A stretch of 14,865 nt of DNA, taken from JANWHF01 sp036276235. Its GTDB lineage: Bacteria; Planctomycetota; Phycisphaerae; Tepidisphaerales; Tepidisphaeraceae. The notes under the pieces were generated by a model, which was not told the DNA's origin, ran no database searches, and saw only the letters and a program-made list of their open reading frames with translations. This document shows, piece after piece, positions 1 through 6,636 of this stretch. Within the stretch, counting starts at the first letter, position 1; each line of letters begins with the position of its first letter. Location: the NCBI GenBank assembly GCA_036276235.1, contig DATBDZ010000109.1, positions 1 through 14,865 of the forward strand, in the 5' to 3' direction. The translations under genes and the position numbers were made by a program.

Positions 1-516
1 CGAGCGGCCGTCGAAGAGCTCGCGCACCAGCGTCTGCCCGATGAGGCAGACTTTGCTGGCGTTGCGCACGTCGCGATCGCTGAACGGCTCTCCTTCGGAC
101 ATGTCGTTCCAGTCGCGCACGATCATGAAGTCGGGGGTGGTGCCGTAGACGCTCATGGGCACCCAGTTTTTGTTGCCGTAGACGACCTGGGCGCGGACGC
201 GGACGACGGGCGCCGCCGCCCGGATCGATGCGCATTCGCGGCCGACGGCGTCGGCGTCTTCGGGCGTCAGCGTCATGCTGCTGCCGGCGCCATAGCTCAC
301 GCCGCCGCTGGCCGCCGTGCCGGGGAACACCATCAGATTGTTGGCCCCCATGCTTGCCATCGATTTCTTGATCAGCGATGTCGAACCCTGACCGATCTCC
401 ATCATCGCGATGACCGCGGAGACGCCGATGATGATCCCCAGGCAGGTCAGCGCGGAGCGCATGATATTGCGCCGCAGCGCGTGAAAGGCGGTTCGGAAGG
501 TTCGGTAAAATCTCAT
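1..516 (-). CDS. MacB/FtsX-type ABC transporter permease, N-terminal part (runs off the window)
   Basis: The 172 residues present are the N-terminus of a MacB-type permease; the C-terminal part lies beyond base 1. The protein starts MRFYRTFRTAFHALRRNIMR, followed by a hydrophobic segment at about residues 20-42 (LTCLGIIIGVSAVIAMMEIG). The MRSALT-x-LGI-x-IGV-x-AVI pattern is typical of the first transmembrane helix of MacB permeases. After it comes the start of the periplasmic domain (GANNLMVFPG, then VYGTTPDFMIVRDW). The ATG at 516 has GAGG five bases upstream. It follows the ATPase gene by 60 bp on the same strand, so ATPase and permease are separate polypeptides, whereas E. coli MacB fuses them. 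Expected role: inner-membrane mechanotransmission permease of a tripartite efflux or lipoprotein-type transporter. The substrate cannot be told from sequence. Confidence 0.9.
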   Translation of the reverse strand, partial: MRFYRTFRTAFHALRRNIMRSALTCLGIIIGVSAVIAMMEIGQGSTSLIKKSMASMGANNLMVFPGTAASGGVSYGAGSSMTLTPEDADAVGRECASIRAAAPVVRVRAQVVYGNKNWVPMSVYGTTPDFMIVRDWNDMSEGEPFSDRDVRNASKVCLIGQTLVRELFDGRS

Positions 517-576
517 GGCGGCCTCGGGATTACGAACTGCAAAAGGCGGATTTCAAATTTCAAATCTCAGATGGTC

Positions 577-1308
577 TCACATCGACGGCACCGCAACAGC
601 CTGTGGCTCTTCCTCGTCAACTCCGTACGCTCCGGACTCAATCAAACCATCACTGATGCGAATCACCCGCTTTGTGTGATGCGCAACTTTGGAATCGTGG
701 GTCACGAGGATGATCGTGAGCCCTTCGTCTTCGTTGAGCCGCTGAAACATCCGCAAAATTTCCTCGCTGGTGTGCGAGTCGAGGTTGCCGGTCGGTTCGT
801 CGGCAAACAGCAGGGGAGGGCGGTTAATCAACGAGCGGGCGATCGCCACGCGCTGCTGCTGGCCGCCGGAAAGTTGCGACGGCTCATGATGCATGCGGTC
901 GCCCAGGCCGACCATTTTCAGCAAATCCTCGGCGCGCTTGCGGGCATCGCGATCGGAAATCAGATCGGGCGAATAAGTGAGCGGCATCATCACCTGCTCC
1001 AGCGCGCTGGTGCGCGGGAGCAGATTAAAGCTCTGAAACACAAACCCGATCTTACGGCTTCGCACGACCGCGCGCTGATCGGCGGAAAGCTGCGAAATCT
1101 CTTCCCCATCGAGCCAATATCGTCCCGACGACGGAGTATCCAAACACCCCAGCAGATTCATCAGCGTGGTCTTGCCGGACCCGGACGCGCCCATGAGCGA
1201 AACCAGCTCGCCATGATTGACGACCAGCGAGACGCCCTTGAGAACCGGAACGTCCACCTCGCCGAGGTGATAAGTCTTGCGGATATCCTGAAGTTCGATC
1301 AACGCCAC
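577..1308 (-). CDS. MacB/LolD-type ABC transporter ATP-binding protein
   Basis: A complete 243-residue ATPase. Walker A is GASGSGKT at 40-47, the Q-loop glutamine is Q92 (FVFQSFNLLP), the ABC signature LSGGQ is at 146-150, Walker B with the catalytic glutamate is LLFADEP at 166-172, the D-loop is GNLDS and the switch histidine is H204 (LVTHD). FNLLPRTSALEQV and the overall length are typical of the LolD/MacB/FtsE group. The start is GTG at 1308, preceded by GGAG at five-base spacing. It lies between the adaptor and the permease on the same strand, so it most likely energises that permease. The short acidic tail (DEEEPQAVAVPSM) has no assigned role. The family call is firm; the drug or lipid substrate is unknown. 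Confidence 0.95.
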   Translation of the reverse strand: MALIELQDIRKTYHLGEVDVPVLKGVSLVVNHGELVSLMGASGSGKTTLMNLLGCLDTPSSGRYWLDGEEISQLSADQRAVVRSRKIGFVFQSFNLLPRTSALEQVMMPLTYSPDLISDRDARKRAEDLLKMVGLGDRMHHEPSQLSGGQQQRVAIARSLINRPPLLFADEPTGNLDSHTSEEILRMFQRLNEDEGLTIILVTHDSKVAHHTKRVIRISDGLIESGAYGVDEEEPQAVAVPSM

Positions 1309-1322
1309 AATTGCTCCGGAAG

Positions 1323-1461
1323 AGAGGGAATAAGTAGTCAGAACGAATAAGTAGTCAGAATGAACAAGAAGACGGACCGGAATTCTCTGTCTACTGACTA
1401 CTCATTTCTTCTGACTACTCATGCTCTCTGACTACTTATTCCCTCTGACTACTTATTTCCC
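1323..1461. repeat. 17-bp tandem repeat in inverted arrangement (2 units facing 4 units)
   Basis: Units of the form CTGACTACTYATT recur at an exact 17-bp period from 1394, 1411, 1428 and 1445. Two reverse-complement units (AATAAGTAGTCAG) start at 1329 and 1346, again 17 bp apart. The outer unit makes a perfect 20-bp inverted repeat, 1323-1342 against 1427-1446; the next left unit pairs with the right array with one mismatch. The array fills the gap between the adaptor stop (1468) and the ATPase start (1308), so a transcript across the operon would carry a long hairpin here. No U-tract follows, so it does not look like a classical terminator. Confidence 0.9.
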
Positions 1462-1467
1462 GACCAA

Positions 1468-3006
1468 TCACCCACGCCGACGGCCAAAGACCTGCGGCAT
1501 GAACGGGTTTGTCGCGCCGCCTGGGGCGGCTTCGTCGGCGCGGATTTCGCCGGTGACGACTTTGTCGCCGTCTTTGAGATCGTCGCCGACCAGTTGGGTC
1601 ATGACAGTATCGGAATGGCCGGTTTTGACTTTGAGCGGTTTGACGTAGCCGTTGCCGTCTTCGAGCCAGACGGTGCCGATATCGTAGGACGGCTTGGCGC
1701 GTCGTGGTCCTGAGGACCCGTCGCCGCCGCGTCCGCCGCCGCCACGTCGTCCACCCCCGCGTCCACCGCCGCCGGCGGCCGGGTCGCTCATGGCTGCGCC
1801 ACCGCCTCCCCCTCCCGCAGCGCCACCACCACCGCCGCCCGCAGCGCCGCCGCCACCTGCTCCACCGCCTGCGAGTCCACCACCGCCTCCACCCCCGCGG
1901 CCTCCGCCGCCTCCTCCGCCCCCGCCGCCACCTGCTTTGGAGGCATACTGCTCGCGGAATTCAGGGGCGATTTCCGTCTGCTGCGGAAACCATCGCAGCG
2001 CCGCATTCGGCACCAGCGGAACATTCGTCAGCCGACTCACTTCAAACTGCACGTTCGCGGTCATGTAAGGAAGCAGCCGCAGGTCGTTATTGTCCGTGTT
2101 CACTTCGACAGTGTAGGTGACGACGTTCTGCGTCATCTGCGCGTTCAACCGCACTTTATTGACAAGGCCGTGGAAGCTCTCGCCGGCAAACGCATCGACG
2201 GAAAAGGTGACCGGCTGATCGGGATGAATGTTGCCGACGTCGGCTTCGTTCACCGATGCCCACACCTGGATCTTCCGCAGATCCTTGGCGATCAGGAAAA
2301 GGCTCGGTGCATTCAAGCTCGAGTTGACGGTCTGCCCGACATTGACGCGCCGATCGATGATCTTCCCTTTTACCGGCGATTTGATCGTGCAGAAATCGAG
2401 ATTGCGCTGCGATCGATCGACCGAAGCCTGCGTCTGCTTGATGTTGGCGTCAGCCGTCGCGATCGACGCCTGAGCGACGCTCACGTTTGCCTGGGCGGCG
2501 ACAAACGCCGACTGGAAGGCGTCATAGTCATTTTCGGTCAGCGGCCCGCGCGGCGCGGTGCCCGCCTTTTGTGCGCGGTTCCAGTTGTTGGTTGCTTCGA
2601 CGAGCTTTGCCTTGGCCTGGAGCAGGTCGGCCTCGGCGTGTTGCTTGCTGGCGACGGCCTGCGCATAGCTGGCCTTTTGCTGCGTCAAATCCGCCTCGTA
2701 CACCGTCGGATCGATCTGGGCCAGGATCCCGTTCTCCTCGACTTCGGTTCCGTAGTCGATCACCTTTGTCGGGTCATTCGGATCTTTGCCAAACGTGAGG
2801 ATCTGGCCGCCGACCTGGGCACCGACATCGACCAGTTCCTCCGGCTCCAGCGTTCCGGTGGCGCTGATGCTGGCCAGGAGGCTCCCGTGTTTGATCTCGG
2901 CGGTGCGATAGGAGACGGGCGGCTTGGCGGTGAGGATCAGATACCCCCACGCTCCTGCCGCGAGCAACAACAACACAACTACAACCGCAATCAGCTTCTT
3001 AATCAT
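1468..3006 (-). CDS. MacA/HlyD-family periplasmic adaptor (membrane fusion protein) with glycine-rich insert
   Basis: A 512-residue efflux adaptor. Residues 5-25 form a single N-terminal membrane anchor (IAVVVVLLLLAAGAWGYLIL). A first lipoyl half follows (GTLEPEELVDVGAQVGGQI, 51-69), then an alanine/glutamine-rich alpha-hairpin at about 103-204, the second lipoyl half (FCTIKSPVKGKIIDRRVNVG, 205-224), the beta-barrel, and a membrane-proximal domain ending about residue 480. I chose ATG 3006 over an upstream in-frame start at 3153 because MIKK leads straight into the anchor, GGAG sits nine bases upstream, and the longer version would read into the promoter/operator region. Residues 359-430 are an unusual Gly-rich block that breaks the C-terminal domain. 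The gene heads a probable operon with the ATPase and permease. It should link the inner-membrane pump to the TolC-like protein encoded at 4065-5558. Confidence 0.93.
   Translation of the reverse strand: MIKKLIAVVVVLLLLAAGAWGYLILTAKPPVSYRTAEIKHGSLLASISATGTLEPEELVDVGAQVGGQILTFGKDPNDPTKVIDYGTEVEENGILAQIDPTVYEADLTQQKASYAQAVASKQHAEADLLQAKAKLVEATNNWNRAQKAGTAPRGPLTENDYDAFQSAFVAAQANVSVAQASIATADANIKQTQASVDRSQRNLDFCTIKSPVKGKIIDRRVNVGQTVNSSLNAPSLFLIAKDLRKIQVWASVNEADVGNIHPDQPVTFSVDAFAGESFHGLVNKVRLNAQMTQNVVTYTVEVNTDNNDLRLLPYMTANVQFEVSRLTNVPLVPNAALRWFPQQTEIAPEFREQYASKAGGGGGGGGGGGRGGGGGGGLAGGGAGGGGAAGGGGGGAAGGGGGGAAMSDPAAGGGGRGGGRRGGGGRGGDGSSGPRRAKPSYDIGTVWLEDGNGYVKPLKVKTGHSDTVMTQLVGDDLKDGDKVVTGEIRADEAAPGGATNPFMPQVFGRRRG
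1717..1932 (-). repeat. Low-complexity glycine-rich coding tract inside the adaptor
   Basis: About 72 codons of GGN, interrupted by Ala, Arg and one MSDP, lie in frame within the adaptor (residues 359-430). They sit between VPNAALRWFPQQ and TVWLEDGNGYV, strands that are normally joined by a short loop in MacA-type proteins. The tract preserves the reading frame on both sides. Antisense proline- and arginine-rich open frames over it are by-products of the base composition. Confidence 0.9.
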
Positions 3007-3130
3007 GAAAATGAGCTCCGAGCCGGACCGACATCGCCCGGCCATCCGGCTGCCGCCATTTGGCACAGACAGGCGTGCAGCCAATGCCGCCTTACTTAAT
3101 ATGCAAAAGCAATCAACCCGTTGCGATGCG

Positions 3131-3158
3131 TTGACGGGCGTCGCCGGCCTCATACAAT
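3131..3158 (+). promoter_or_regulatory. Predicted sigma70-type promoter for the tetR (and tolC-like) unit
   Basis: TTGACG at 3131-3136 and TACAAT at 3153-3158 are separated by 16 bp, each matching the consensus at five of six positions. Transcription would start near 3165, just at the edge of the palindrome at 3168-3191. The resulting leader before the tetR ATG would be about 285 nt. No equally good promoter was seen for the leftward adaptor operon. Confidence 0.6.
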
Positions 3159-3167
3159 GCCTGCGTC

Positions 3168-3191
3168 AATACTGACCGGCTGGTCAGTATT
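3168..3191. promoter_or_regulatory. Probable TetR-family operator in the divergent efflux promoter region
   Basis: Two perfect 10-bp arms, AATACTGACC and GGTCAGTATT, flank a 4-bp spacer. The core GACC-N4-GGTC resembles known operators of TetR-type efflux repressors. It lies between the divergent adaptor operon and the tetR gene and immediately downstream of the predicted plus-strand -10 box, a position where binding would block transcription. Ownership by the adjacent TetR is inferred. Confidence 0.75.
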
Positions 3192-3270
3192 GTGCGAGGA
3201 AGTATACGGCGATGCGGTTGCCTCGGCAACGAGGTCGCAAGCGAACTGTAACAGCGGGCGTGGCCCAATC

Positions 3271-3441
3271 TTGTGGCATGGGCGTCTCGCCCATGGCTTG
3301 CGCAGCAAGCGTCGGCCGTCCTCGGCCGACACCAGCACGAGCGCAGCGTTCCCGTTTCCGCTTCGCGGTTGCTTATATCGGTGGCGTACCACCGATCCGT
3401 GCGGAGTACCGCACCACATGGGCGAGACGCCCATGCCACAA
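3271..3441. repeat. Multi-hairpin palindromic element bounded by 25-bp inverted repeats
   Basis: Perfect 25-bp inverted arms (3271-3295 and 3417-3441) enclose about 120 bp. Each arm contains its own hairpin, CATGGGCG-TCT-CGCCCATG (3277-3295) and its complement (3417-3435). Five more perfect stems lie between: 3296-3310 (6 bp), 3311-3330 (8 bp), 3358-3368 (4 bp), 3377-3396 (8 bp, ATCGGTGG/CCACCGAT) and 3399-3414 (6 bp). The same CATGGGCG-type arm recurs near 12465, so it is a dispersed family. It sits in the tetR leader, ending 7 bases before the ATG. Open frames on both strands through it (WARRPCHN-type peptides) look like repeat translations, not genes. Confidence 0.85.
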
Positions 3442-3448
3442 CAATTGC

Positions 3449-4123
3449 ATGCAGGTTCCCAATCAACAGAAGCGCAAATTAATCCTTGAGGCGGCGGCGC
3501 GCCTATTCGCGAGCCGGCCGTTTCACAAGGTGCTGCTGGCGGACATCGCCGCCGCCGCTCGCGTGGCCAAGGGAACCGTCTACGTGTACTTTCGCAGCAA
3601 AGAGGATTTACTGCTGGCGATGACGTTTGAGGCCTTCAGCCGCATGGTCGATCACGTGCGCCAGCATCTTGATACGGATATTGCGGCCAAAAGTGCGGTC
3701 GAAGAAGCGGGGCAGCTCGATCAGGTGGTTTCGCGGCTTGTTGATTTCTCATACGAATCGCCGGACTTTTACGAGCTCACCCGTATGATCGGGCGCTTGA
3801 GCGGCAAGGAACGGCGCAACTGGGACAACAAGCGGCGTGAGTTATCGGACCTTCTGGAACGGGCGATTCGCGCCGGCGTCCGCAATGGTGAGTTAGACGA
3901 TCCGCAGCCGGCGGTGACAGCCGTCTGCATACTCGGGATGGTTCGGGCACTGATGCTTTTCGGGCCGCGCGGCCTGGATCAGCGGGCCGCCGCCGCCCAT
4001 GTTTGCCGGCTCGTCCGCCAGGGCATCGGGCAAGTCCATCGCAGGTCAACACAAGGGATACATCATGATGAATCGCGACGAAGAACTTCCGCGCACCTTT
4101 CACCCGCGCAGCCGACGCGCTAG
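3449..4123 (+). CDS. TetR/AcrR-family transcriptional regulator
   Basis: A 224-residue regulator. The N-terminal helix-turn-helix domain spans about residues 8-55: LILEAAARLFASRPF, LADIAAAARVAKGTVYVYF, then SKEDLL, the standard TetR pattern. The remainder is the variable ligand/dimer domain. ATG 3449 gives the usual short lead before the first helix; upstream in-frame starts lie inside a repeat element. No Shine-Dalgarno is visible, apparently because the hairpin element ends just before the start. The last ~35 residues (from about QVHRRSTQG) are basic, look unlike a TetR helix and overlap the next gene by 59 bp. Position beside efflux genes and a GACC-N4-GGTC palindrome suggests it represses the pump and itself, with the pump substrate as inducer. 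Confidence 0.9.
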   Translation: MQVPNQQKRKLILEAAARLFASRPFHKVLLADIAAAARVAKGTVYVYFRSKEDLLLAMTFEAFSRMVDHVRQHLDTDIAAKSAVEEAGQLDQVVSRLVDFSYESPDFYELTRMIGRLSGKERRNWDNKRRELSDLLERAIRAGVRNGELDDPQPAVTAVCILGMVRALMLFGPRGLDQRAAAAHVCRLVRQGIGQVHRRSTQGIHHDESRRRTSAHLSPAQPTR

Positions 4124-5558
4124 CGCATCGGCAACCTCCGCGCTTCTGTGCATGGTGGTTGCGCTGCTGGCGGGCGGGTGCATCGATCAGAACAAGGAAG
4201 TCGCGATTTACCGCAACGTCCTGGACGGCGATAAAAAGCCGCCGGAGTTTGACATCAAGCCCGGCGAGCCGCTCTCGCTTGAAGCGGCGCTGCTGCTGAC
4301 CAATCGCACCAGCGAGCAGTTGGGGATCGACGGCGAATCGTATCTGCAGGCGGAAATCGCCAAAGAGCAGGCGTTTTCGGCGTTCCTGCCTACCATCAGC
4401 CTCGCGCCGGTGATGAACTGGTCGAATGCCAGGTCTACCATTCCGGGTGTTGACAGACGGCAATACAGCGTCACAACGCCGCTCAATGCGCGCTACAATC
4501 TGTTCAACGGATTCCAGGACGTGGCGAATCTGAAGCGAGCCAACTACACCGCCGACCAGCGCCGCGCATTGCTTCTGGATTTGCAGCAGACGGTATTGCT
4601 TGATACGGCAACGACGTATTACCAGGTGCTCAGCGCCGAGCAATCGGTGCTGGTGCTGACCAACTCCGTGGGCGTGCAGGAAGAGCGCGTGCGCGATGCG
4701 CAGGGCCGATTGACGGCGGGCATCGCCAAGCAACTGGATGTCGCCCAAAGCCAGGCCCAGGCCTCATCCACCCGGGCGCAGCTCATCCAGGCGCAGAACA
4801 CTCGCAAGACCGCGCGGCAGCTTCTGGCCTATCTGACCAGCGCGCCGGTGCAGGATTCACCGCTCACCGATCAACGTCAGGTTCCCGAGCACGACGTTTG
4901 GACGGACGAAGAAGCCATCCAACTGGCGGAGAAGACCCGCCAGGACGCGATGGCCGCCGAGGCGGGCATCGAAGCGGCGCGGCAGAATGTGGAGGCGGCC
5001 ATCGGCCAGTGGTATCCGTCCGTCACGCTCGATCTGAACTATATCCTGCAACACATGGGCCCCGGCGTCGCACTGTGGACCAGCGCATTGCAGGCCAATA
5101 TCCCGATCTTCACCGCCGGCCAGATTCATGCGTCGGTGCGCACTGCCTGGTCGCAGCTTCGCCAGGCATGGCTCAACCAGCAGCAGGTGCGGCGGCTGAT
5201 CGCCGAGCAGGTGCGGGTGGCGTATGAAAATGTTCGCGACGGTAAGCGCCGCATCGCCGAGCTGCGCGTCGAGGTGGCCGCCTCGGCCGATGCCCTCGTA
5301 CAGGCCGAAAGCCTCTACAAAGCGGGCCTGGGCACCAATCTCGATCGCATCGCGGCACAGGATGCCTTGCTTTCGGCGCAGCTCTCATTGACGACAGAGC
5401 AATATAACTACAAGGTTTTCTATCTGAATCTGTTGCGAGCGATGGGCCGGATTCCGCTGCCCAATTCCCCCGTGCCGCCGCCCAACACCACGGCAACGGG
5501 GCCCGCCACCATCGAGGTCACAACGCCGGAGCCGACGACCATCCCGGCGGCGCGGTAG
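4065..5558 (+). CDS. TolC-type outer-membrane efflux lipoprotein (OEP family)
   Basis: A 497-residue outer-membrane efflux channel. The N-terminus has a basic region, a hydrophobic stretch and a lipobox-like LLAGGC with the lipidated cysteine at residue 39, so it is probably a lipoprotein as in OprM/NodT relatives. Two OEP repeats follow, at about residues 68-265 (long helix plus FLPTISLAPVMNWS, then RYNLFNGFQD) and about 280-465 (QWYPSVTLDLNY, then ANIPIFTAGQ, then helices with AESLYKAGLGTNLDRIAAQD). I chose ATG 4065 (a second ATG follows directly) because AAGGGA is six bases upstream and the signal peptide follows. It overlaps tetR by 59 bp, so the two are probably co-transcribed. It would be the exit duct for the divergent ABC pump. 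Confidence 0.92.
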   Translation: MMNRDEELPRTFHPRSRRASASATSALLCMVVALLAGGCIDQNKEVAIYRNVLDGDKKPPEFDIKPGEPLSLEAALLLTNRTSEQLGIDGESYLQAEIAKEQAFSAFLPTISLAPVMNWSNARSTIPGVDRRQYSVTTPLNARYNLFNGFQDVANLKRANYTADQRRALLLDLQQTVLLDTATTYYQVLSAEQSVLVLTNSVGVQEERVRDAQGRLTAGIAKQLDVAQSQAQASSTRAQLIQAQNTRKTARQLLAYLTSAPVQDSPLTDQRQVPEHDVWTDEEAIQLAEKTRQDAMAAEAGIEAARQNVEAAIGQWYPSVTLDLNYILQHMGPGVALWTSALQANIPIFTAGQIHASVRTAWSQLRQAWLNQQQVRRLIAEQVRVAYENVRDGKRRIAELRVEVAASADALVQAESLYKAGLGTNLDRIAAQDALLSAQLSLTTEQYNYKVFYLNLLRAMGRIPLPNSPVPPPNTTATGPATIEVTTPEPTTIPAAR

Positions 5559-5606
5559 CTGACGCCGTATTAGGACTGTCGAGAGCGCGCAGACGTTTGG
5601 ATATGA

Positions 5607-5640
5607 GAACCCTCTCCCCAGAGCACAGGGGAGCGGGTTC
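5607..5640. repeat. CCCTCTCCCC-family hairpin downstream of the tolC-like gene
   Basis: Arms 5607-5619 and 5628-5640 (GAACCCTCTCCCC against GGGGAGCGGGTTC) pair with one mismatch over an 8-nt loop. It lies about 50 bp after the tolC-like stop and might help end transcription, but no T-run follows. Related hairpins occur at 10966, 11062 and 14785. Confidence 0.75.
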
Positions 5641-5717
5641 TGAGCGCGGTCGCTGATCGCCCCTGGGTGTAACTTTATTTGTGGCGATATTCGTGGGGGA
5701 AGGCGTTCAGAATAACT

Positions 5718-5904
5718 GTCATGCTGAGTGGTCAGGTGCCTTCGGCACACCCGCGAAGCACGAAAACGGCGGGCAGTACCCGCCCTACAATTGGGCTGGG
5801 CGCGTAGGGCGGGCACTGCCCGCCGCGATTTTCAGAGCAGGTACTCCGAAGCATCTGGCCACTCGCGCGAGCAGGCCAGATGCTTCGGGGTACCTCAGCA
5901 TGAC
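5718..5904. repeat. Nested palindromic repeat complex (three stems, two repeat types)
   Basis: Outer arms GTCATGCTGAG (5718-5728) and CTCAGCATGAC (5894-5904) are perfect. Inside are two separate stem-loops: 5768-5788 with 5804-5824 (21 bp, one mismatch, GGCGGGCAGT type) and 5841-5860 with 5874-5893 (20 bp, one mismatch, GAAGCATCTGGCC type). The stretch 5641-6043 otherwise shows no gene that I can support; open frames through it are repeat translations fused to the front of apt. Confidence 0.85.
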
Positions 5905-6012
5905 GGGACGCGCGTGGAGCGGAAAACTCAAATCCACCTCGATCTGCCCCATCATTGGGGTTCGCCACACTCAAGCGCCACACCCTCACTCCTTGCAGAG
6001 CGTTCATCTTTA

Positions 6013-6036
6013 CGCATTACGCCTTCCGCATTACGC
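6013..6036. repeat. Short direct repeat ahead of apt
   Basis: CGCATTACGC occurs at 6013-6022 and again at 6027-6036, ending seven bases before the apt start codon. It occupies the place where a ribosome binding site would be expected, and none is evident. Function unknown. Confidence 0.5.
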
Positions 6037-6043
6037 TCCGGCG

Positions 6044-6574
6044 ATGCTCGACACGCAAGCTCAGCTTCGCCGTCTGATTCGCGACATTCCTGATTTTCCA
6101 AAGCCGGGGATTTTGTTTCGGGACATTACGCCGCTGCTGGCCGACCCTCCCGGCCTTGCGCTGGCGGTGGAGCTGTTGGCCAATCCGTTTCGCGGGAAGA
6201 ACATCGATCTGGTCGTAGGCGCCGAGAGCCGCGGGTTTATCTTCGGCACCGCCGTCGCCTGCTGCCTGTCGGCCGGCTTCGTGATCGTCCGCAAGCCCGG
6301 CAAGCTCCCACACAAAAAAATCTCGATGACCTACGACCTGGAGTACGGCAAGGACACGCTGGAAATGCACGCCGACTCCATCGTAAAAGGCCAGCGCGTG
6401 CTGGTGGTAGACGATCTGCTAGCCACCGGCGGCACCATGAAAGCCTGCTGCGATATGGTCCACCAACTCGGCGGAACTCTCGCGGGAATCGCGGTGCTGA
6501 TCGAGCTATCAGGGTTAAATGGCCGCGCGAAGCTCACGCCCACGCCGGTGCATTCGGTGGTGAAGTATGAATAA
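6044..6574 (+). CDS. apt: Adenine phosphoribosyltransferase
   Basis: Converts adenine plus PRPP to AMP and diphosphate in purine salvage, in the cytosol. The 176-residue protein matches bacterial Apt closely: DIPDFPKPGILFRDITPLL (15-33), VVGAESRGFIFGTAVA (57-72), VIVRKPGKLPHKKISMTYDLEYG (80-102), and the PRPP-binding loop VLVVDDLLATGGT (119-131). ATG 6044 gives the usual family length; the longer open frame upstream reads through repeats. No Shine-Dalgarno is seen before this start. The C-terminus (SVVKYE) is slightly shorter than in E. coli. It stands alone, flanked by repeat-filled gaps on both sides, with no functional link to neighbours. Confidence 0.96.
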   Translation: MLDTQAQLRRLIRDIPDFPKPGILFRDITPLLADPPGLALAVELLANPFRGKNIDLVVGAESRGFIFGTAVACCLSAGFVIVRKPGKLPHKKISMTYDLEYGKDTLEMHADSIVKGQRVLVVDDLLATGGTMKACCDMVHQLGGTLAGIAVLIELSGLNGRAKLTPTPVHSVVKYE

Positions 6575-6636
6575 CCGCAAAGTCGTCTGTCTCGTTCCCG
6601 ACGTCACTTAATCCCCGCCACTTGACCCCACCCACC

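Noticed and set aside
481..1350. Long plus-strand open frame (289 codons) opposite the ABC ATPase
   Set aside because: It is antisense to a complete ATPase with all motifs intact and has no recognisable domain.
1323..1461. CRISPR array
   Set aside because: Units are 17 bp with no variable spacers between them, lie in both orientations, and have no cas genes nearby.
1694..2120. Proline-rich and arginine-rich plus-strand open frames
   Set aside because: They are mirror translations of the glycine-codon tract in the adaptor gene; low complexity explains their openness.
2170..3099. 309-codon plus-strand open frame opposite the adaptor
   Set aside because: The opposite strand has a well-ordered HlyD-type protein; this frame shows no domain and is a shadow of high GC content.
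3007..3153. N-terminal 49-residue extension of the adaptor from an ATG at 3153
   Set aside because: It would precede the membrane anchor with non-signal sequence and overlap the predicted promoter; ATG 3006 has a good ribosome site.
3113..3489. Several short open frames on both strands upstream of tetR
   Set aside because: They translate the palindromic hairpin element (peptides like WARRPCHN and HGRDAHAT) and are found because the repeat lacks stops.
5681..6043. 121-codon extension in front of apt
   Set aside because: It reads through nested repeats, and Apt family length and alignment begin at ATG 6044.
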